Positions 51,798 through 61,066 of a stretch of 64,000 nucleotides of DNA are shown piece by piece. The position numbers were made by a program, and so were the translations under genes. Position 1 is the first letter of the stretch. Every line of letters begins with the position of its first letter. The notes below the pieces were generated by a model that did no database searches, was not told the DNA's origin, and saw only the letters and a program-made list of their open reading frames with translations. Source of the DNA: Luteococcus sp048595755 (GTDB lineage Bacteria > Actinomycetota > Actinomycetes > Propionibacteriales > Propionibacteriaceae); the NCBI RefSeq assembly GCF_048595755.1, contig NZ_CP184360.1, positions 2,852,001-2,916,000 on the forward strand, written 5' to 3'.

Positions 51798-53069
51798 ATG
51801 AGCGAAACTGCAGGTCCGAACCCGTTCGGTCGCGTCGAAGACGCGCAAACATTCGGTCGCGTTGAAGACGATGGCACCGTCTATGTGATCACCCCCGAGG
51901 GTGAACGACGAGTTGGCCAGGTCCCCGATGTCGATCCCTCCGAAGCCCTCGCCTTCTACGTGCGGCGCTTCCAGAGCCTGGAGACGGAGGTGGGCCTGCT
52001 GGAGGCCCGCATCGCCTCGGGCACCCTGGGTGTCGAGGAGGCTCGCAAGTCGATCGACTCGCACCGCAAGAACATCGTCGACGCGAATGCCGTGGGTGAC
52101 CTCGCCTCGCTGGTGGCCCGGCTCGATGCCCTCGCCCCCACGCTCGAGGCCCAGCAGGAGCAGCGCAAGGCGGAGAAGGCAAAGGCCGCCCAGGCAGCCA
52201 AGGCCGAGAAGGAGCGCATGGTTGCCGAGGCCGAGAAGCTGGCCCAGGGCAATGACTGGCGTGGTGGCGTGAACCGCTTCCGCGCCCTCCTCGAGGAGTG
52301 GAAGGCCCTGCCCCGCATCGACCGCGCCACCGACGATGCCCTGTGGCACCGCTTCTCCAGCGCCCGCACCACCTACACCCGCCGCCGCAAGGCACAGTTC
52401 GCCGAGCAGAACAAGAAGCGCGAGGGCGCCCGGCAGCTCAAGGAACAGATCATCGAGGAGGCTCGCCCGCTGGCCAGCTCCACGCAGTGGGGCCCCACCG
52501 CTGGCGCCTTCCGTGACCTGATGGCTCGCTGGAAGGCAGCCGGGTCGGCCCCCCGCGCCGAGGACGACAAGCTGTGGGCCACCTTCCGCGCCATCCAGGA
52601 CGAGTTCTTCGCCGCCCGCGACGCCGCCATGGCCGAGCAGGACAAGGAATTCGTCGGCAACCAGCAGGCCAAGGAGGCGCTGCTGGACGAGGCGGAGAAG
52701 ACCATCCTCCCGGTCACCGACCTGGCCACCGCCCGCACCCAGTTCCGCGATTTCCTGTCGAAGTTCAACGAGTACGGCAAGGTGCCGCGCGATGCGATCC
52801 GCCCGCTGGATGCCCGTGTGCGCAAGCTGGAGAATGCCGTCAAGGATGCCGAGGCCGAGGAATGGCGCCGCACCGATCCGGAGGCGCGTCAGCGTGCCGC
52901 CGACACGGTGGCCATGTTCACCGCCCAGATCGAGAAGCTCACCGTCCAGGCCGAGAAGCTCGAGGCCGAGGGCAAGGAGAAGAAGGCCAAGGAGGCCCGC
53001 GACTCGATCGCCTTCAACCAGTCCCTGCTGGACCAGGCGCAGAAGGCCCTCGACGAGTTCAAGTCCTGA
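51798..53069 (+). CDS. DUF349 domain-containing protein
   Basis: A 423-residue, highly helical protein from ATG 51798. Several DUF349 repeats of about 75 residues cover about 145-370, each with W.....F....W and R.R.....F pattern (WRGGVNRFRALLEEWKALP; WGPTAGAFRDLMARWKAAG; ATARTQFRDFLSKFNEYGKVP). Glu/Lys/Ala-rich coiled-coil segments precede and follow them. The family includes proteins linked to stress and RNA-processing roles, but no activity is established. It is the only rightward gene in this part and ends before a terminator. Confidence 0.9.
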   Translation: MSETAGPNPFGRVEDAQTFGRVEDDGTVYVITPEGERRVGQVPDVDPSEALAFYVRRFQSLETEVGLLEARIASGTLGVEEARKSIDSHRKNIVDANAVGDLASLVARLDALAPTLEAQQEQRKAEKAKAAQAAKAEKERMVAEAEKLAQGNDWRGGVNRFRALLEEWKALPRIDRATDDALWHRFSSARTTYTRRRKAQFAEQNKKREGARQLKEQIIEEARPLASSTQWGPTAGAFRDLMARWKAAGSAPRAEDDKLWATFRAIQDEFFAARDAAMAEQDKEFVGNQQAKEALLDEAEKTILPVTDLATARTQFRDFLSKFNEYGKVPRDAIRPLDARVRKLENAVKDAEAEEWRRTDPEARQRAADTVAMFTAQIEKLTVQAEKLEAEGKEKKAKEARDSIAFNQSLLDQAQKALDEFKS

Positions 53070-53086
53070 CTGCTCGCATCAACGAC

Positions 53087-53119
53087 ACAGTCCCACGACC
53101 GTGATGGTCGTGGGACTGT
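53087..53119. terminator. Terminator between DUF349 gene and relA
   Basis: A perfect 14-bp stem (ACAGTCCCACGACC at 53087-53100, right arm 53106-53119) with a five-base loop, followed on the right by TTCTCG. It lies 17 bases after the DUF349 stop and before the convergent relA end. Confidence 0.85.
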
Positions 53120-53155
53120 TCTCGTCCCTGCCGCAGGATCGGGGCTGGGCAGTCG

Positions 53156-55498
53156 TCAGGAGCGCACCCGGAAGACGTCGTAGACGCCCGGCACCTTGCG
53201 CAGGTTCTGCAGCACGTGGTCCAGGTGGGAGGGGTCGGGCGACTCGAAGCTGACGCGCATCTTGTACAGCTGTCCCCCGGTGGTATTCATGGTGGCCTGG
53301 GTGATGTTGAGGTGCTGGTCGGCCAGCACCCGGCTGATGTCCGCGAAGGCGCCCTGGCGGTCGAGTCCCTCGATCTGGATGTTGACCAGGTAGACCTGCC
53401 CGGCCGCGGTGTCCCAGGCGACCTCGACGATCCGTTCCGGATTGGCCAACAGGTTGTTGGCATTGGTGCAATCGCGACGATGCACGCTGACGCCGTCGCC
53501 ACGGGTCACGAAGCCCAGGATCTCGTCCCCGGGCATCGGGGTGCAGCACTTGGCCAGCTTGACGTAGACATTCGGGTCCCCGGCCACCACCACGCCCGTC
53601 TCGGAGCGGGCACCGCGGGAGCGGCGACGCCCCACCGGCGCCTCCTCCAGGGACTCCTCGGCCGCGGCCTCGGCGCCACCGGTGAGCGCGATCAGCCGGT
53701 GCATCACGTTCTGCGCGCTGGCCGTGCCCTCCCCGATCGCCGCGTACAGGGCGGGAATGTCGCCCAGCCGCATCGAGTCGGCGACGCTGGCCAGGTGTTC
53801 GGCGGTGAGGATCCGCTGCAGGGGCAGGCCGGACTTGCGCATCTGCCGGGCCAGGTCGTCCTTGCCCCGCTCGATGGCCTCCTCGCGGCGTTCCTTGCTG
53901 AAGTGGGCCTTGATCTTGCTGCGCGCCCGCGGGCTGGTGACGAAGCCCAGCCAGTCACGCGACGGTCCGGCATTCTCGTCCTTGCTGGTGAGCACCTCGA
54001 CCACGTCGCCATTGGTCAGCTTGGACTCCAACGGAACCAGCCGCCCGTTGACCCGGGCCCCGACGCACCTCGCCCCCACCTGGGTGTGGACCGCGTAGGC
54101 GAAGTCCACCGGGGTCGCACCGGCGGGCAGGGCGATGACGTCGCCCTTGGGGGTGAAGGCGTAGACCTCGCTGGAGTTGATCTCGAAACGCAGCGCGTCC
54201 AGGAACTCGCTGGGATCCTCGGTCTCCTTGCTCCACTCGTTGAGGTTGTGCACCCACGACAGGTCGGTGCCCTCGGCCTCGGAGACGCCCTGGCCCTGCA
54301 CCGGGTTGCGCAGGGCCTCCTTGTACTTCCAGTGCGCGGCGACGCCGTACTCGGCCCGCCGGTGCATCTCATGGGTGCGGATCTGCAGCTCCACCGGCTT
54401 GCCGCCGGGGCCCAGCACGGTGGTGTGCAGGCTCTGGTACATGTTGTACTTCGGCATCGCGATGTAGTCCTTGAACCGCCCCGGCAAGGGATTCCATCGC
54501 ACGTGCATCACGCCCAGCGCGGCATAGCAGTCGCGCGGGGTCTCCACCAGGATGCGCAGCCCCACCAGGTCGTAGATGTCCTTGAACTCCCGGCCGCGCA
54601 CCACCATCTTCTGGTAGATCGAGTAGTAGTGCTTGGGCCGCCCGTAGACGGTGGCGGTGATGTTGGCCGCCGCCAGATCCACCTGCACCTGCTTGATCAC
54701 GTCGCGCAGCTGGCGTTCCCGCTGCGGCGCGAACTCGGCCACCAGCCGCACGATCTCGTCGTAGACCTTGGGGTGCATCGCGGCGAAGGACAGGTCCTCC
54801 AGCTCCCACTTGACGGCATTCATGCCCAGGCGGTGCGCCAGCGGGGCAAAGATCTCCAGCGTCTCGTTCGCGATGCGGTACTGCTTGTCGGGCCGCAGCA
54901 CGCTGATGGTGCGCATGTTGTGCAGCCGATCGGCCAGCTTGATGACGAGGACCCGGATGTCCTTGCTCATCGAGATGACCATCTTGCGCAGCGTCTCGGC
55001 CTTGGCCGACTCGCCATAGGTCACCTTGTCGAGCTTGGTGACCCCGTCCACCAGCAGCGCCACCTCGTGCCCGAAGTCGGCGGTCAGCTGCTCCATCGTG
55101 TACGAGGTGTCCTCGACGGTGTCGTGCAGCAGGGCTGCCACCAGCGTCGGTTCGGTCATGCCCAGCTCGGCCAGGATCGTGGTGACCGCCAGCGGGTGGG
55201 TGATGTAGGGATCACCCGACTTGCGGGTCTGGCCGCGGTGGTAGTGCTCGGCGGTGTTGTAGGCACGCTCCAGCAGGGCCAGATCGGCCTTGGGGTGGTT
55301 GGCGCGCACCACCTTGAACAACGGGTCCAGCACCGCCAGGGTTGGCGTGCGCGGGGCGCCCAGGCGCGCCAGGCGCTGGCGCATCCGCATCCGCGGCGCC
55401 TCCGGGCCGGAGGTGAAACGATCCGGCGACTGTTCACCACCGCTGGCGCTGGCCGCACTCCCCTGCGTGTACGGTCCGTAGACTCCGTTGCTACTCAC
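53156..55498 (-). CDS. relA: Bifunctional (p)ppGpp synthetase/hydrolase RelA/SpoT
   Basis: A 780-residue stringent-response enzyme. The hydrolase HD motif is intact (ALLHDTVEDTS, near residue 128), with IKLADRLHNMRT further on. The synthetase domain contains GRPKHYYSIYQKM and YNMYQSLHTTVLGPGGKPVELQIRT. TGS (EVYAFTPKGDVIALPAGATPVDFAY), the helical region, the Cys-rich KCCTPMPGDEI segment and a C-terminal ACT domain follow. Both halves look active, as is usual for actinobacterial Rel. It follows apt by 14 bases in one leftward group from ruvC. Confidence 0.96.
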   Translation of the reverse strand: MSSNGVYGPYTQGSAASASGGEQSPDRFTSGPEAPRMRMRQRLARLGAPRTPTLAVLDPLFKVVRANHPKADLALLERAYNTAEHYHRGQTRKSGDPYITHPLAVTTILAELGMTEPTLVAALLHDTVEDTSYTMEQLTADFGHEVALLVDGVTKLDKVTYGESAKAETLRKMVISMSKDIRVLVIKLADRLHNMRTISVLRPDKQYRIANETLEIFAPLAHRLGMNAVKWELEDLSFAAMHPKVYDEIVRLVAEFAPQRERQLRDVIKQVQVDLAAANITATVYGRPKHYYSIYQKMVVRGREFKDIYDLVGLRILVETPRDCYAALGVMHVRWNPLPGRFKDYIAMPKYNMYQSLHTTVLGPGGKPVELQIRTHEMHRRAEYGVAAHWKYKEALRNPVQGQGVSEAEGTDLSWVHNLNEWSKETEDPSEFLDALRFEINSSEVYAFTPKGDVIALPAGATPVDFAYAVHTQVGARCVGARVNGRLVPLESKLTNGDVVEVLTSKDENAGPSRDWLGFVTSPRARSKIKAHFSKERREEAIERGKDDLARQMRKSGLPLQRILTAEHLASVADSMRLGDIPALYAAIGEGTASAQNVMHRLIALTGGAEAAAEESLEEAPVGRRRSRGARSETGVVVAGDPNVYVKLAKCCTPMPGDEILGFVTRGDGVSVHRRDCTNANNLLANPERIVEVAWDTAAGQVYLVNIQIEGLDRQGAFADISRVLADQHLNITQATMNTTGGQLYKMRVSFESPDPSHLDHVLQNLRKVPGVYDVFRVRS

Positions 55499-55512
55499 AG
55501 GGGCCCTCCCAG

Positions 55513-56046
55513 TCAGGCGGTCAGGATGGAACTGAACGAGTCGATACCCGATTCGTCCAGCACGGCGCGGCCGCCCAGGAAGCTGAGTTCCATCACCACC
55601 GCGACATGCACCAGGTTGACGTCCAGCTTGCGCAGCAGCTTTGCCGTGGCGCCGATCGTACCGCCCGTGGCCAGCACATCGTCGACGACCATCACTCGGG
55701 CACCCGAGGGGATGGCGTCGCGGTGCATGGTCAGCGTCTCGGTGCCGTACTCCAGGGCGAACTGCTCCTCGAAGACCGGCCGCGGCAGCTTGCCCGGCTT
55801 GCGCACCGGCACGAAACCGGCGCCGAGCTTGACGGCCACCGGGGCGGCGAAGATGAAGCCGCGGGCCTCCATGCCCACCACGATGTCGATATCACCGGGG
55901 GCGCTGGCCACGATCTGGTCGATCGAGGCGGCGAAGCCCTGCGGCGAGGCGAGCAACGGGGTGATGTCCTTGAAGGTGACGCCCGGCTTGGGGAAGTCGG
56001 GCACGTCGGTGATCAAGGACTGGATGAGTGACAGCTGGTCCTGCAT
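55513..56046 (-). CDS. apt: Adenine phosphoribosyltransferase
   Basis: A 177-residue purine-salvage enzyme from ATG 56046 (MQDQLSLIQSLI). PDFPKPGVTFKDITPLL opens the conserved fold, and the PRPP-binding motif is VMVVDDVLATGGT. The segment GMEARGFIFAAPVA carries the hood. It converts adenine and PRPP to AMP. The position between secF and relA is the standard actinobacterial order. It starts 16 bases after the secF stop. Confidence 0.96.
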   Translation of the reverse strand: MQDQLSLIQSLITDVPDFPKPGVTFKDITPLLASPQGFAASIDQIVASAPGDIDIVVGMEARGFIFAAPVAVKLGAGFVPVRKPGKLPRPVFEEQFALEYGTETLTMHRDAIPSGARVMVVDDVLATGGTIGATAKLLRKLDVNLVHVAVVMELSFLGGRAVLDESGIDSFSSILTA

Positions 56047-56062
56047 GTGGGTTCCCCCGGTC

Positions 56063-57238
56063 TCACTTGCCCTTGCGGGCGCTTCTGGTGGTTCGAGTGG
56101 TCTGCTTGCGGGTGGTGCGCACCGGGGCGCCCGACGCGGTGGCGACGGCGGTCTTCGCCTGGTCGTCACCGTGGTGGGCCCGGGCCGCCTTGCGCGCCGC
56201 CCGGCGTTCCAGGTTCTCGCGGTGCTCCCGCATCTTGGGCTCGCGCTCCCGCAGCCAGGCCAACAGCGGCGTGGCGATGAAGATGGACGAGTAGGCACCG
56301 GCCACCATGCCGACGAAGAGCGCCAGGCCCAGGTCCTTCAGCGGCCCCGAACCCAGCACGAAGGCGCCGGCGAAGAGCAGCGCGGCCACCGGCAGCACGC
56401 CGATGATGGTGGTGTTCAACGAACGCACCAGCACCTGGTTGACGGCGTGGTTGGCCGCAGACGAATAGGTCCTGGCCTGCTTCGACAGGTCGGTGACGTT
56501 CTCCTTGACCTTGTCGAAGACCACCACCGTGTCGTAGAGCGAGTAGCCCAGGATGGTCAGCACACCGATCAGACTGGAGGGCGTGACGGTGAAGCCCAAC
56601 CAGGAGTAGACGCCCACGGTCAGCAACAAGTCGTGCATCAGCGCCACCAGGGCGGCGATCGACATCTTCCAGTCGCGGAAGTAGATCCAGATCAGCAGGC
56701 TCACCAGGACCAGGAAGACCACCAGGGCCTGGACGCCCTTCTTGGTGATCTGGTCGCCCCAGGAGGCGCCGATCAGCGAATAGGCCACATCCTCGGTCGG
56801 GGCCCCGGCCGCCTCGGCGATGGCGGCGCGCACCTGCTTGACCTCGGGGTCGCTGAGGGTACGGGTCTGCACCTTGACCTCGCCGCTGCCCACCGTCAGC
56901 ACGGTGGTGGCGTCCATCTCCGGCAGTCCGGTGTCCATCACGGCGTCGGTGACCTTGCCGATGGTCTGCGAGTTCACCTGGGTGGGGGCGGAGAAGTCGG
57001 CACCGCCCTTGAACTCGATGCCCAGGTTCAGCCCGCGCAGCAGCAGCGACAAGACCGCGAGCCCGAGGACCACGCCGGAGATGAGGAACCACAGCTTCTT
57101 GCGGCCGACGAAGTCCCAGGAGACGTCCCCGGTGTAGAGGCGGTGGGCCAGGCTCAGCTTCTTGCCGTGGGAGTCGACATTGCTGACCTGCTCGCCCGAG
57201 AGCTGGTCTTCCTCTGGGAGGTGGGCGGTGCTCATCAT
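56063..57238 (-). CDS. secF: Protein translocase subunit SecF
   Basis: A 391-residue membrane protein of the SecDF complex, which uses the proton gradient to help export. The family motif GIEFKGG lies after the first helix, the periplasmic P4-like region follows, and five further helices include GYSLYDTVVVFDKVKEN. The C-terminal 60 residues are basic and Ala-rich. The start is ATG 57238 (four-base overlap with the secD stop) or ATG 57235; both are plausible. Confidence 0.95.
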   Translation of the reverse strand: MMSTAHLPEEDQLSGEQVSNVDSHGKKLSLAHRLYTGDVSWDFVGRKKLWFLISGVVLGLAVLSLLLRGLNLGIEFKGGADFSAPTQVNSQTIGKVTDAVMDTGLPEMDATTVLTVGSGEVKVQTRTLSDPEVKQVRAAIAEAAGAPTEDVAYSLIGASWGDQITKKGVQALVVFLVLVSLLIWIYFRDWKMSIAALVALMHDLLLTVGVYSWLGFTVTPSSLIGVLTILGYSLYDTVVVFDKVKENVTDLSKQARTYSSAANHAVNQVLVRSLNTTIIGVLPVAALLFAGAFVLGSGPLKDLGLALFVGMVAGAYSSIFIATPLLAWLREREPKMREHRENLERRAARKAARAHHGDDQAKTAVATASGAPVRTTRKQTTRTTRSARKGK

Positions 57239-58890
57239 GCCTCCTCGGCGGTGGTGGCGGCGTCGTCGGTGGCCCGAGTGGTGCGGGCGGCGCGCCCCTG
57301 GCGACGCGGCTGGGTGCGACGCTCAGGGGATCGGCGGATGCCCAGCAGCGAGTTGCGGCTGACGCCCATGTGCTCGGGATCCAGACCGGACCACTTGTGG
57401 CCCTGCCCGAAGAACTTGGTCCGGCCCAGCACGCTCATCAGCGGCTTGGTGAACCAGAAGACGATCGCCATGTCGATCAGGGTGGTCAGGCCCAGCGTGA
57501 AGGCGAAGCCCTTGACGGCGCCGACGGCCAAGATGAACAGCACCACGGCCGAGAGCAGCGAGACGCCGTCGGCGATCACGATGGTGCCGCGCGCCTTCTT
57601 CCAGCCGGTCTCGATGGCCGACTTGAGACTGCGGCCGTCGCGGATCTCGTCGCGGATGCGTTCGAAGTAGATGATGAAGGAGTCGGCGGTCACACCGATG
57701 GCCATGATGGCACCGGCCACGCCGGGCAGGTTGAGCGCAAAGCCCATCGCCTCGCCCAACAGGGACATCGTGGCCCAGGTGATCACGGCGGCGATCACCA
57801 ACGAACCGATCACGATGATCGCCAGGCCCCGGTAGTAGAACAGCGAGTACAGCACCACCAGCAGCAGGCCGATGATGCCGGCGATGATGCCGGCCCGCAG
57901 CTGCTCGCCGCCCAGGGTCGGGCTGACGGTCTGCACCTCGGAGATGTCGAACTTCAACGGCAGGGCACCGTAGTTGAGCACATTGGCCAGGTCCTGGGCG
58001 CTCTTCTGCGTGAAGTTGCCGGTGATCTGGGCCTGGCCGTTCAGGATCGCGGACTGGATGGCCGGGGCCGAGACCACCTTGCCGTCGAGCACGATCGCAT
58101 TCTGGTTCATCGGGGGCTGCTTGTTCACCAGCTGGGTGGTGGCCTCACCGAAGGCCTTCTTGCCGGCCTCGTCGAAGGTCAGGTTCACCGCCACCTGGAC
58201 GGTGCCCTGCGGCACGCCCGAGGTGGCGTCCTTGACGTGCTTGCCCTCGATGATGACCGGACCCAGCAGGTACTTGGCGGTGCCCTCCTGATCGCAGGTG
58301 ACCAGCGGCTGGTCGATCACGTCGACCGTGGGCTTGTTGCACTCGTACTTGGCGAACTCGGCCTGATCATTGGCGGTGGGCTGGTAGGCCATCGCCTTGT
58401 CCAGCGGCATGATCTTGCCGGTGCTCTTGGCGCGCGCCTTCGGGGGTGCCGTGGGCAGGCCCGGCTTGCTGGCACTGGCCGACGGGTTGCTCGAAGGATC
58501 GGGCTGCACGGGCTCCACGGCCAGCACATTGCGAAACATCAGCTGCGCGGTGCGCCCCACCATGGCGGTCAGGTCGTCATTGCTGACATTGGGGACGCTC
58601 ACCACGATGTGCTGGTTGCCCTGCGTGGTCACCGAGGCCTCGCCGACGCCGATGGCATCCACGCGCTGCTGGATGATCATGCGCGCCTGCTCCAGGTTCT
58701 CGGGCGAGATCGAGCCCGAACCATTCGTGTTGCTGGCGGTCAGGGTGATGGTGGAGCCGCCGGCCAGGTCAAGACCCAACCGAGGCTTCCAGGTGTTCGC
58801 CAGGGCCATCAACCCGAACAGCGCCGCTGCGCAGAGGGTGAAGATGACTAGTGTGCGACCGGGATGTGATCGGCTCGTGCTCGTGGCCAC
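57235..58890 (-). CDS. secD: Protein translocase subunit SecD
   Basis: A 551-residue partner of SecF. The N-terminal helix (about 11-33) is followed by LGLDLAGGSTI, the periplasmic P1 domain with an Ala/Pro/Ser insert near residues 132-155, and five C-terminal helices carrying GVTADSFIIYFERIRDEIRDG. The actinobacterial SecD is shorter than that of E. coli (about 615), as here. The C-terminal tail is Arg-rich. It is 32 bases downstream of yajC. Confidence 0.95.
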   Translation of the reverse strand: MATSTSRSHPGRTLVIFTLCAAALFGLMALANTWKPRLGLDLAGGSTITLTASNTNGSGSISPENLEQARMIIQQRVDAIGVGEASVTTQGNQHIVVSVPNVSNDDLTAMVGRTAQLMFRNVLAVEPVQPDPSSNPSASASKPGLPTAPPKARAKSTGKIMPLDKAMAYQPTANDQAEFAKYECNKPTVDVIDQPLVTCDQEGTAKYLLGPVIIEGKHVKDATSGVPQGTVQVAVNLTFDEAGKKAFGEATTQLVNKQPPMNQNAIVLDGKVVSAPAIQSAILNGQAQITGNFTQKSAQDLANVLNYGALPLKFDISEVQTVSPTLGGEQLRAGIIAGIIGLLLVVLYSLFYYRGLAIIVIGSLVIAAVITWATMSLLGEAMGFALNLPGVAGAIMAIGVTADSFIIYFERIRDEIRDGRSLKSAIETGWKKARGTIVIADGVSLLSAVVLFILAVGAVKGFAFTLGLTTLIDMAIVFWFTKPLMSVLGRTKFFGQGHKWSGLDPEHMGVSRNSLLGIRRSPERRTQPRRQGRAARTTRATDDAATTAEEA

Positions 58891-58922
58891 TGTCTGTAGT
58901 CCTTGTCTGGATCGGGTGGCGA

Positions 58923-59366
58923 TCAGTTGCTGCGATCGTCGGTGGAGTCAGGGCGGGCGAAGGGATCCTGGGCCACGGTCTGCTGGGCCACGGGCTGCTC
59001 GTCGAGGGGCTCCTGACCCAGGGCGGCCTGCTCGTCGGGGCCCTGCTCCAGCTCGTCCTCGAACTCGAACTCCTCCTCGTCGGGCGTGACCAGCTTCACC
59101 ACGGCCTGCTTGGTGGCGGTCACCTCCACCCCGGGGGCGATCTCGACGATGACCTGCTCGTCACCGACGTGGGTGATCGTGCCGAAGATGTTGCTGGTCA
59201 GCAGCACTCGACTGCCCTCGGTGAGCGACTCGCGAAGCCGGGCCTGTTCCTCCGCCTGCTTCTTGATGGGGCGCTGCATCAGCAAGCTGAACATGAACAG
59301 CGCCAGGAGGGCGATGAGCAGAGTGGTCAAGTCGAATCCGATCTGGGTCGTTGGGACGTGGTCCAT
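58923..59366 (-). CDS. yajC: Preprotein translocase subunit YajC
   Basis: A 147-residue protein from ATG 59366 (MDHVPTTQIGFDL). One N-terminal helix (about 12-30, LTTLLIALLALFMFSLLMQRPIKK) is followed by the conserved small domain with GSRVLLTSNIFGTITHVGDEQVIVEIAPGVEV. The C-terminal 55 residues are an acidic Glu/Gln-rich tail. YajC joins SecDF in the membrane. A GC-rich hairpin at 59410-59425, upstream of this gene and after ruvB, may end the ruv transcript in part. Confidence 0.93.
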   Translation of the reverse strand: MDHVPTTQIGFDLTTLLIALLALFMFSLLMQRPIKKQAEEQARLRESLTEGSRVLLTSNIFGTITHVGDEQVIVEIAPGVEVTATKQAVVKLVTPDEEEFEFEDELEQGPDEQAALGQEPLDEQPVAQQTVAQDPFARPDSTDDRSN

Positions 59367-59430
59367 CCGAAAGCGTACCCACTGCCCCCGCTCCACGACG
59401 AAACGCCGGGCCGCGGTCCCGCGGCAATGT

Positions 59431-60450
59431 TCAGCCGCCGAAGAGGTCCTGCTGGGCCGGCGGCGTCAACCCCAGGTGCTCCCAGGCCAGGCTGGTGGCC
59501 ACCCTGCCGCGCGGAGTGCGCATCAGGAATCCGAGCCGCACCAGGAAGGGCTCGGCCACCTCCTCGACCGTCTCGGTCTCCTCCCCCACGCTGATCGCCA
59601 GGGTCGACAGCCCGACGGGCCCGCCGCCGAACTTGGTGCAGATGGCCTCCAGCACCGCCCGGTCAAGGCGGTCCAGCCCCAGCCGGTCCACCTCGTACAG
59701 GTCGAGTGCCTCACTGGTGATGGTGCGATCCACCTTGCCGGCGTGGCGCACCTGCGAATAGTCACGCACCCGGCGCAGCAGCCGATTGGCGATGCGAGGG
59801 GTGCCCCGCGAGCGCAGCGCGATCTCGCGCGCCGAGTCCTCGTCCAGCGCGACGTCGAGCACCGTGGCCGAGCGCCGCACGATGTGCTCCAGCGCCTCGG
59901 CCTCGTAGAAGTCCAGCTGGGCGGTGAAACCGAAACGGTCACGCAGGGGGCCTGGCAGCATTCCCGAACGCGTCGTGGCGCCCACCAGCGTGAAGGGCGG
60001 GATGTCGATGGGGATGGCGGTGGCCCCGGGCCCCTTGCCCACCACGACGTCGACCCGGAAGTCCTCCATCGCCAGGTAGAGCATCTCCTCGGCGGGGCGG
60101 CTCATCCGGTGGATCTCGTCCAGGAAGAAGACCTCGCCCTCCACCAGTCCCGACAGGATCGCGGCCAGGTCGCCGGCGTGCTGGATCGCCGGCCCCGACG
60201 AGATCCGCAACGGTGCGCCCATCTCACTGGCGATGATCATCGCCAGCGTGGTCTTGCCCAAGCCGGGTGGCCCGGAGAGCAGCACATGGTCGGGGGTGGT
60301 CCCCCGGTGCTTCGCGGCGGCCAGCACCAGGCCCAGCTGATCGTTGACCCGGGGCTGGCCCTCGAAGTCGTCCAGCGTGGCGGGACGCAGCGCCGCCTCG
60401 ACGGCGCGTTCCTCGGGTTCGGCCCAGGGGTCGACGGCAGAGTGTTCCAC
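59431..60450 (-). CDS. ruvB: Holliday junction branch migration ATPase RuvB
   Basis: A 339-residue AAA+ motor. RPATLDDFEGQPRVNDQL opens it; Walker A is GPPGLGKTT, Walker B FLDEIHRM, sensor 1 GATTRSGMLP and the arginine finger lies in PLRDRFGFTAQLDFY. The C-terminal winged helix contains GPVGLSTLAISVGEETETVEEV. With RuvA it drives branch migration at Holliday junctions. It starts ten bases after the ruvA stop and is under the LexA-type box upstream of ruvC. Confidence 0.97.
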   Translation of the reverse strand: MEHSAVDPWAEPEERAVEAALRPATLDDFEGQPRVNDQLGLVLAAAKHRGTTPDHVLLSGPPGLGKTTLAMIIASEMGAPLRISSGPAIQHAGDLAAILSGLVEGEVFFLDEIHRMSRPAEEMLYLAMEDFRVDVVVGKGPGATAIPIDIPPFTLVGATTRSGMLPGPLRDRFGFTAQLDFYEAEALEHIVRRSATVLDVALDEDSAREIALRSRGTPRIANRLLRRVRDYSQVRHAGKVDRTITSEALDLYEVDRLGLDRLDRAVLEAICTKFGGGPVGLSTLAISVGEETETVEEVAEPFLVRLGFLMRTPRGRVATSLAWEHLGLTPPAQQDLFGG

Positions 60451-60460
60451 GTCGCCAACC

Positions 60461-61066
60461 CTACTTGCGGGCCAGGGAGACCAGCGCCGCCCGCATCAGC
60501 ACGGCGATTCCGACACCGGGGTCCTCCTCCACCAGGTGCGCGACATTGTCGCAGGCGGCATCGGCGTCGCGGGTCGAGTAGCCCAGCCCCTGCAAGCCCT
60601 CGGCCACCTGCTCGCGCCACTGCGCGGCCCCGGCACCGCTGGGGGTGGGCGCGGTGACCGCCCCCAGGGCATTCACCTTGTCCTTGAGTTCGATGACCAT
60701 CTTCTGGGCACCCTTGCGTCCGATGCCGGGCACCTTGCACAGCGCCACCAGGTTCTCGCTGGCGATGGCGGTGCGGAAGTCCTCGGGGCCCATCACGCTC
60801 ACCACGGCCTGGGCGATCTTGGGGCCCACGCCGCTGGCCTGCTGCACCAGTTCGAACAGGTCCCGCTCGTCGGCGTTCTGGAAGCCGTAGAGGGTCATGG
60901 AGTCCTCGCGCACCACCAGGGAGGTGTGCACGGTGGTCTGGGCGCCGAGCCGAGCAGCGGCCGCGGTGGCGGGGGTGCACAGGGTCTTCATGCCGAAGCC
61001 GTTGACCTCGAGCACCAGCCAGGTGGCTCCCACCCCGGCGACGGTTCCACTCAGGTGACTGATCAT
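60461..61066 (-). CDS. ruvA: Holliday junction DNA-binding protein RuvA
   Basis: A 201-residue protein from ATG 61066 (MISHLSGTV). The OB domain covers about 1-62, two helix-hairpin-helix motifs follow (LVQQASGVGPKIAQAVVS and LCKVPGIGRKGAQKMVIEL), and the C-terminal domain that binds RuvB is at about 150-201. It overlaps the ruvC end by four bases (ATGA). Length is normal for the family. Confidence 0.96.
   Translation of the reverse strand: MISHLSGTVAGVGATWLVLEVNGFGMKTLCTPATAAAARLGAQTTVHTSLVVREDSMTLYGFQNADERDLFELVQQASGVGPKIAQAVVSVMGPEDFRTAIASENLVALCKVPGIGRKGAQKMVIELKDKVNALGAVTAPTPSGAGAAQWREQVAEGLQGLGYSTRDADAACDNVAHLVEEDPGVGIAVLMRAALVSLARK

Noticed and set aside
53216..57670. A 1484-codon plus-strand open frame
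   Set aside because: It lies opposite relA, apt and secF, which have full domain structure. Long antisense frames are expected in GC-rich DNA with strong third-position bias.
59410..59425. Terminator after ruvB
   Set aside because: The GC stem has a two-base loop and no T run; too weak to list as a feature.
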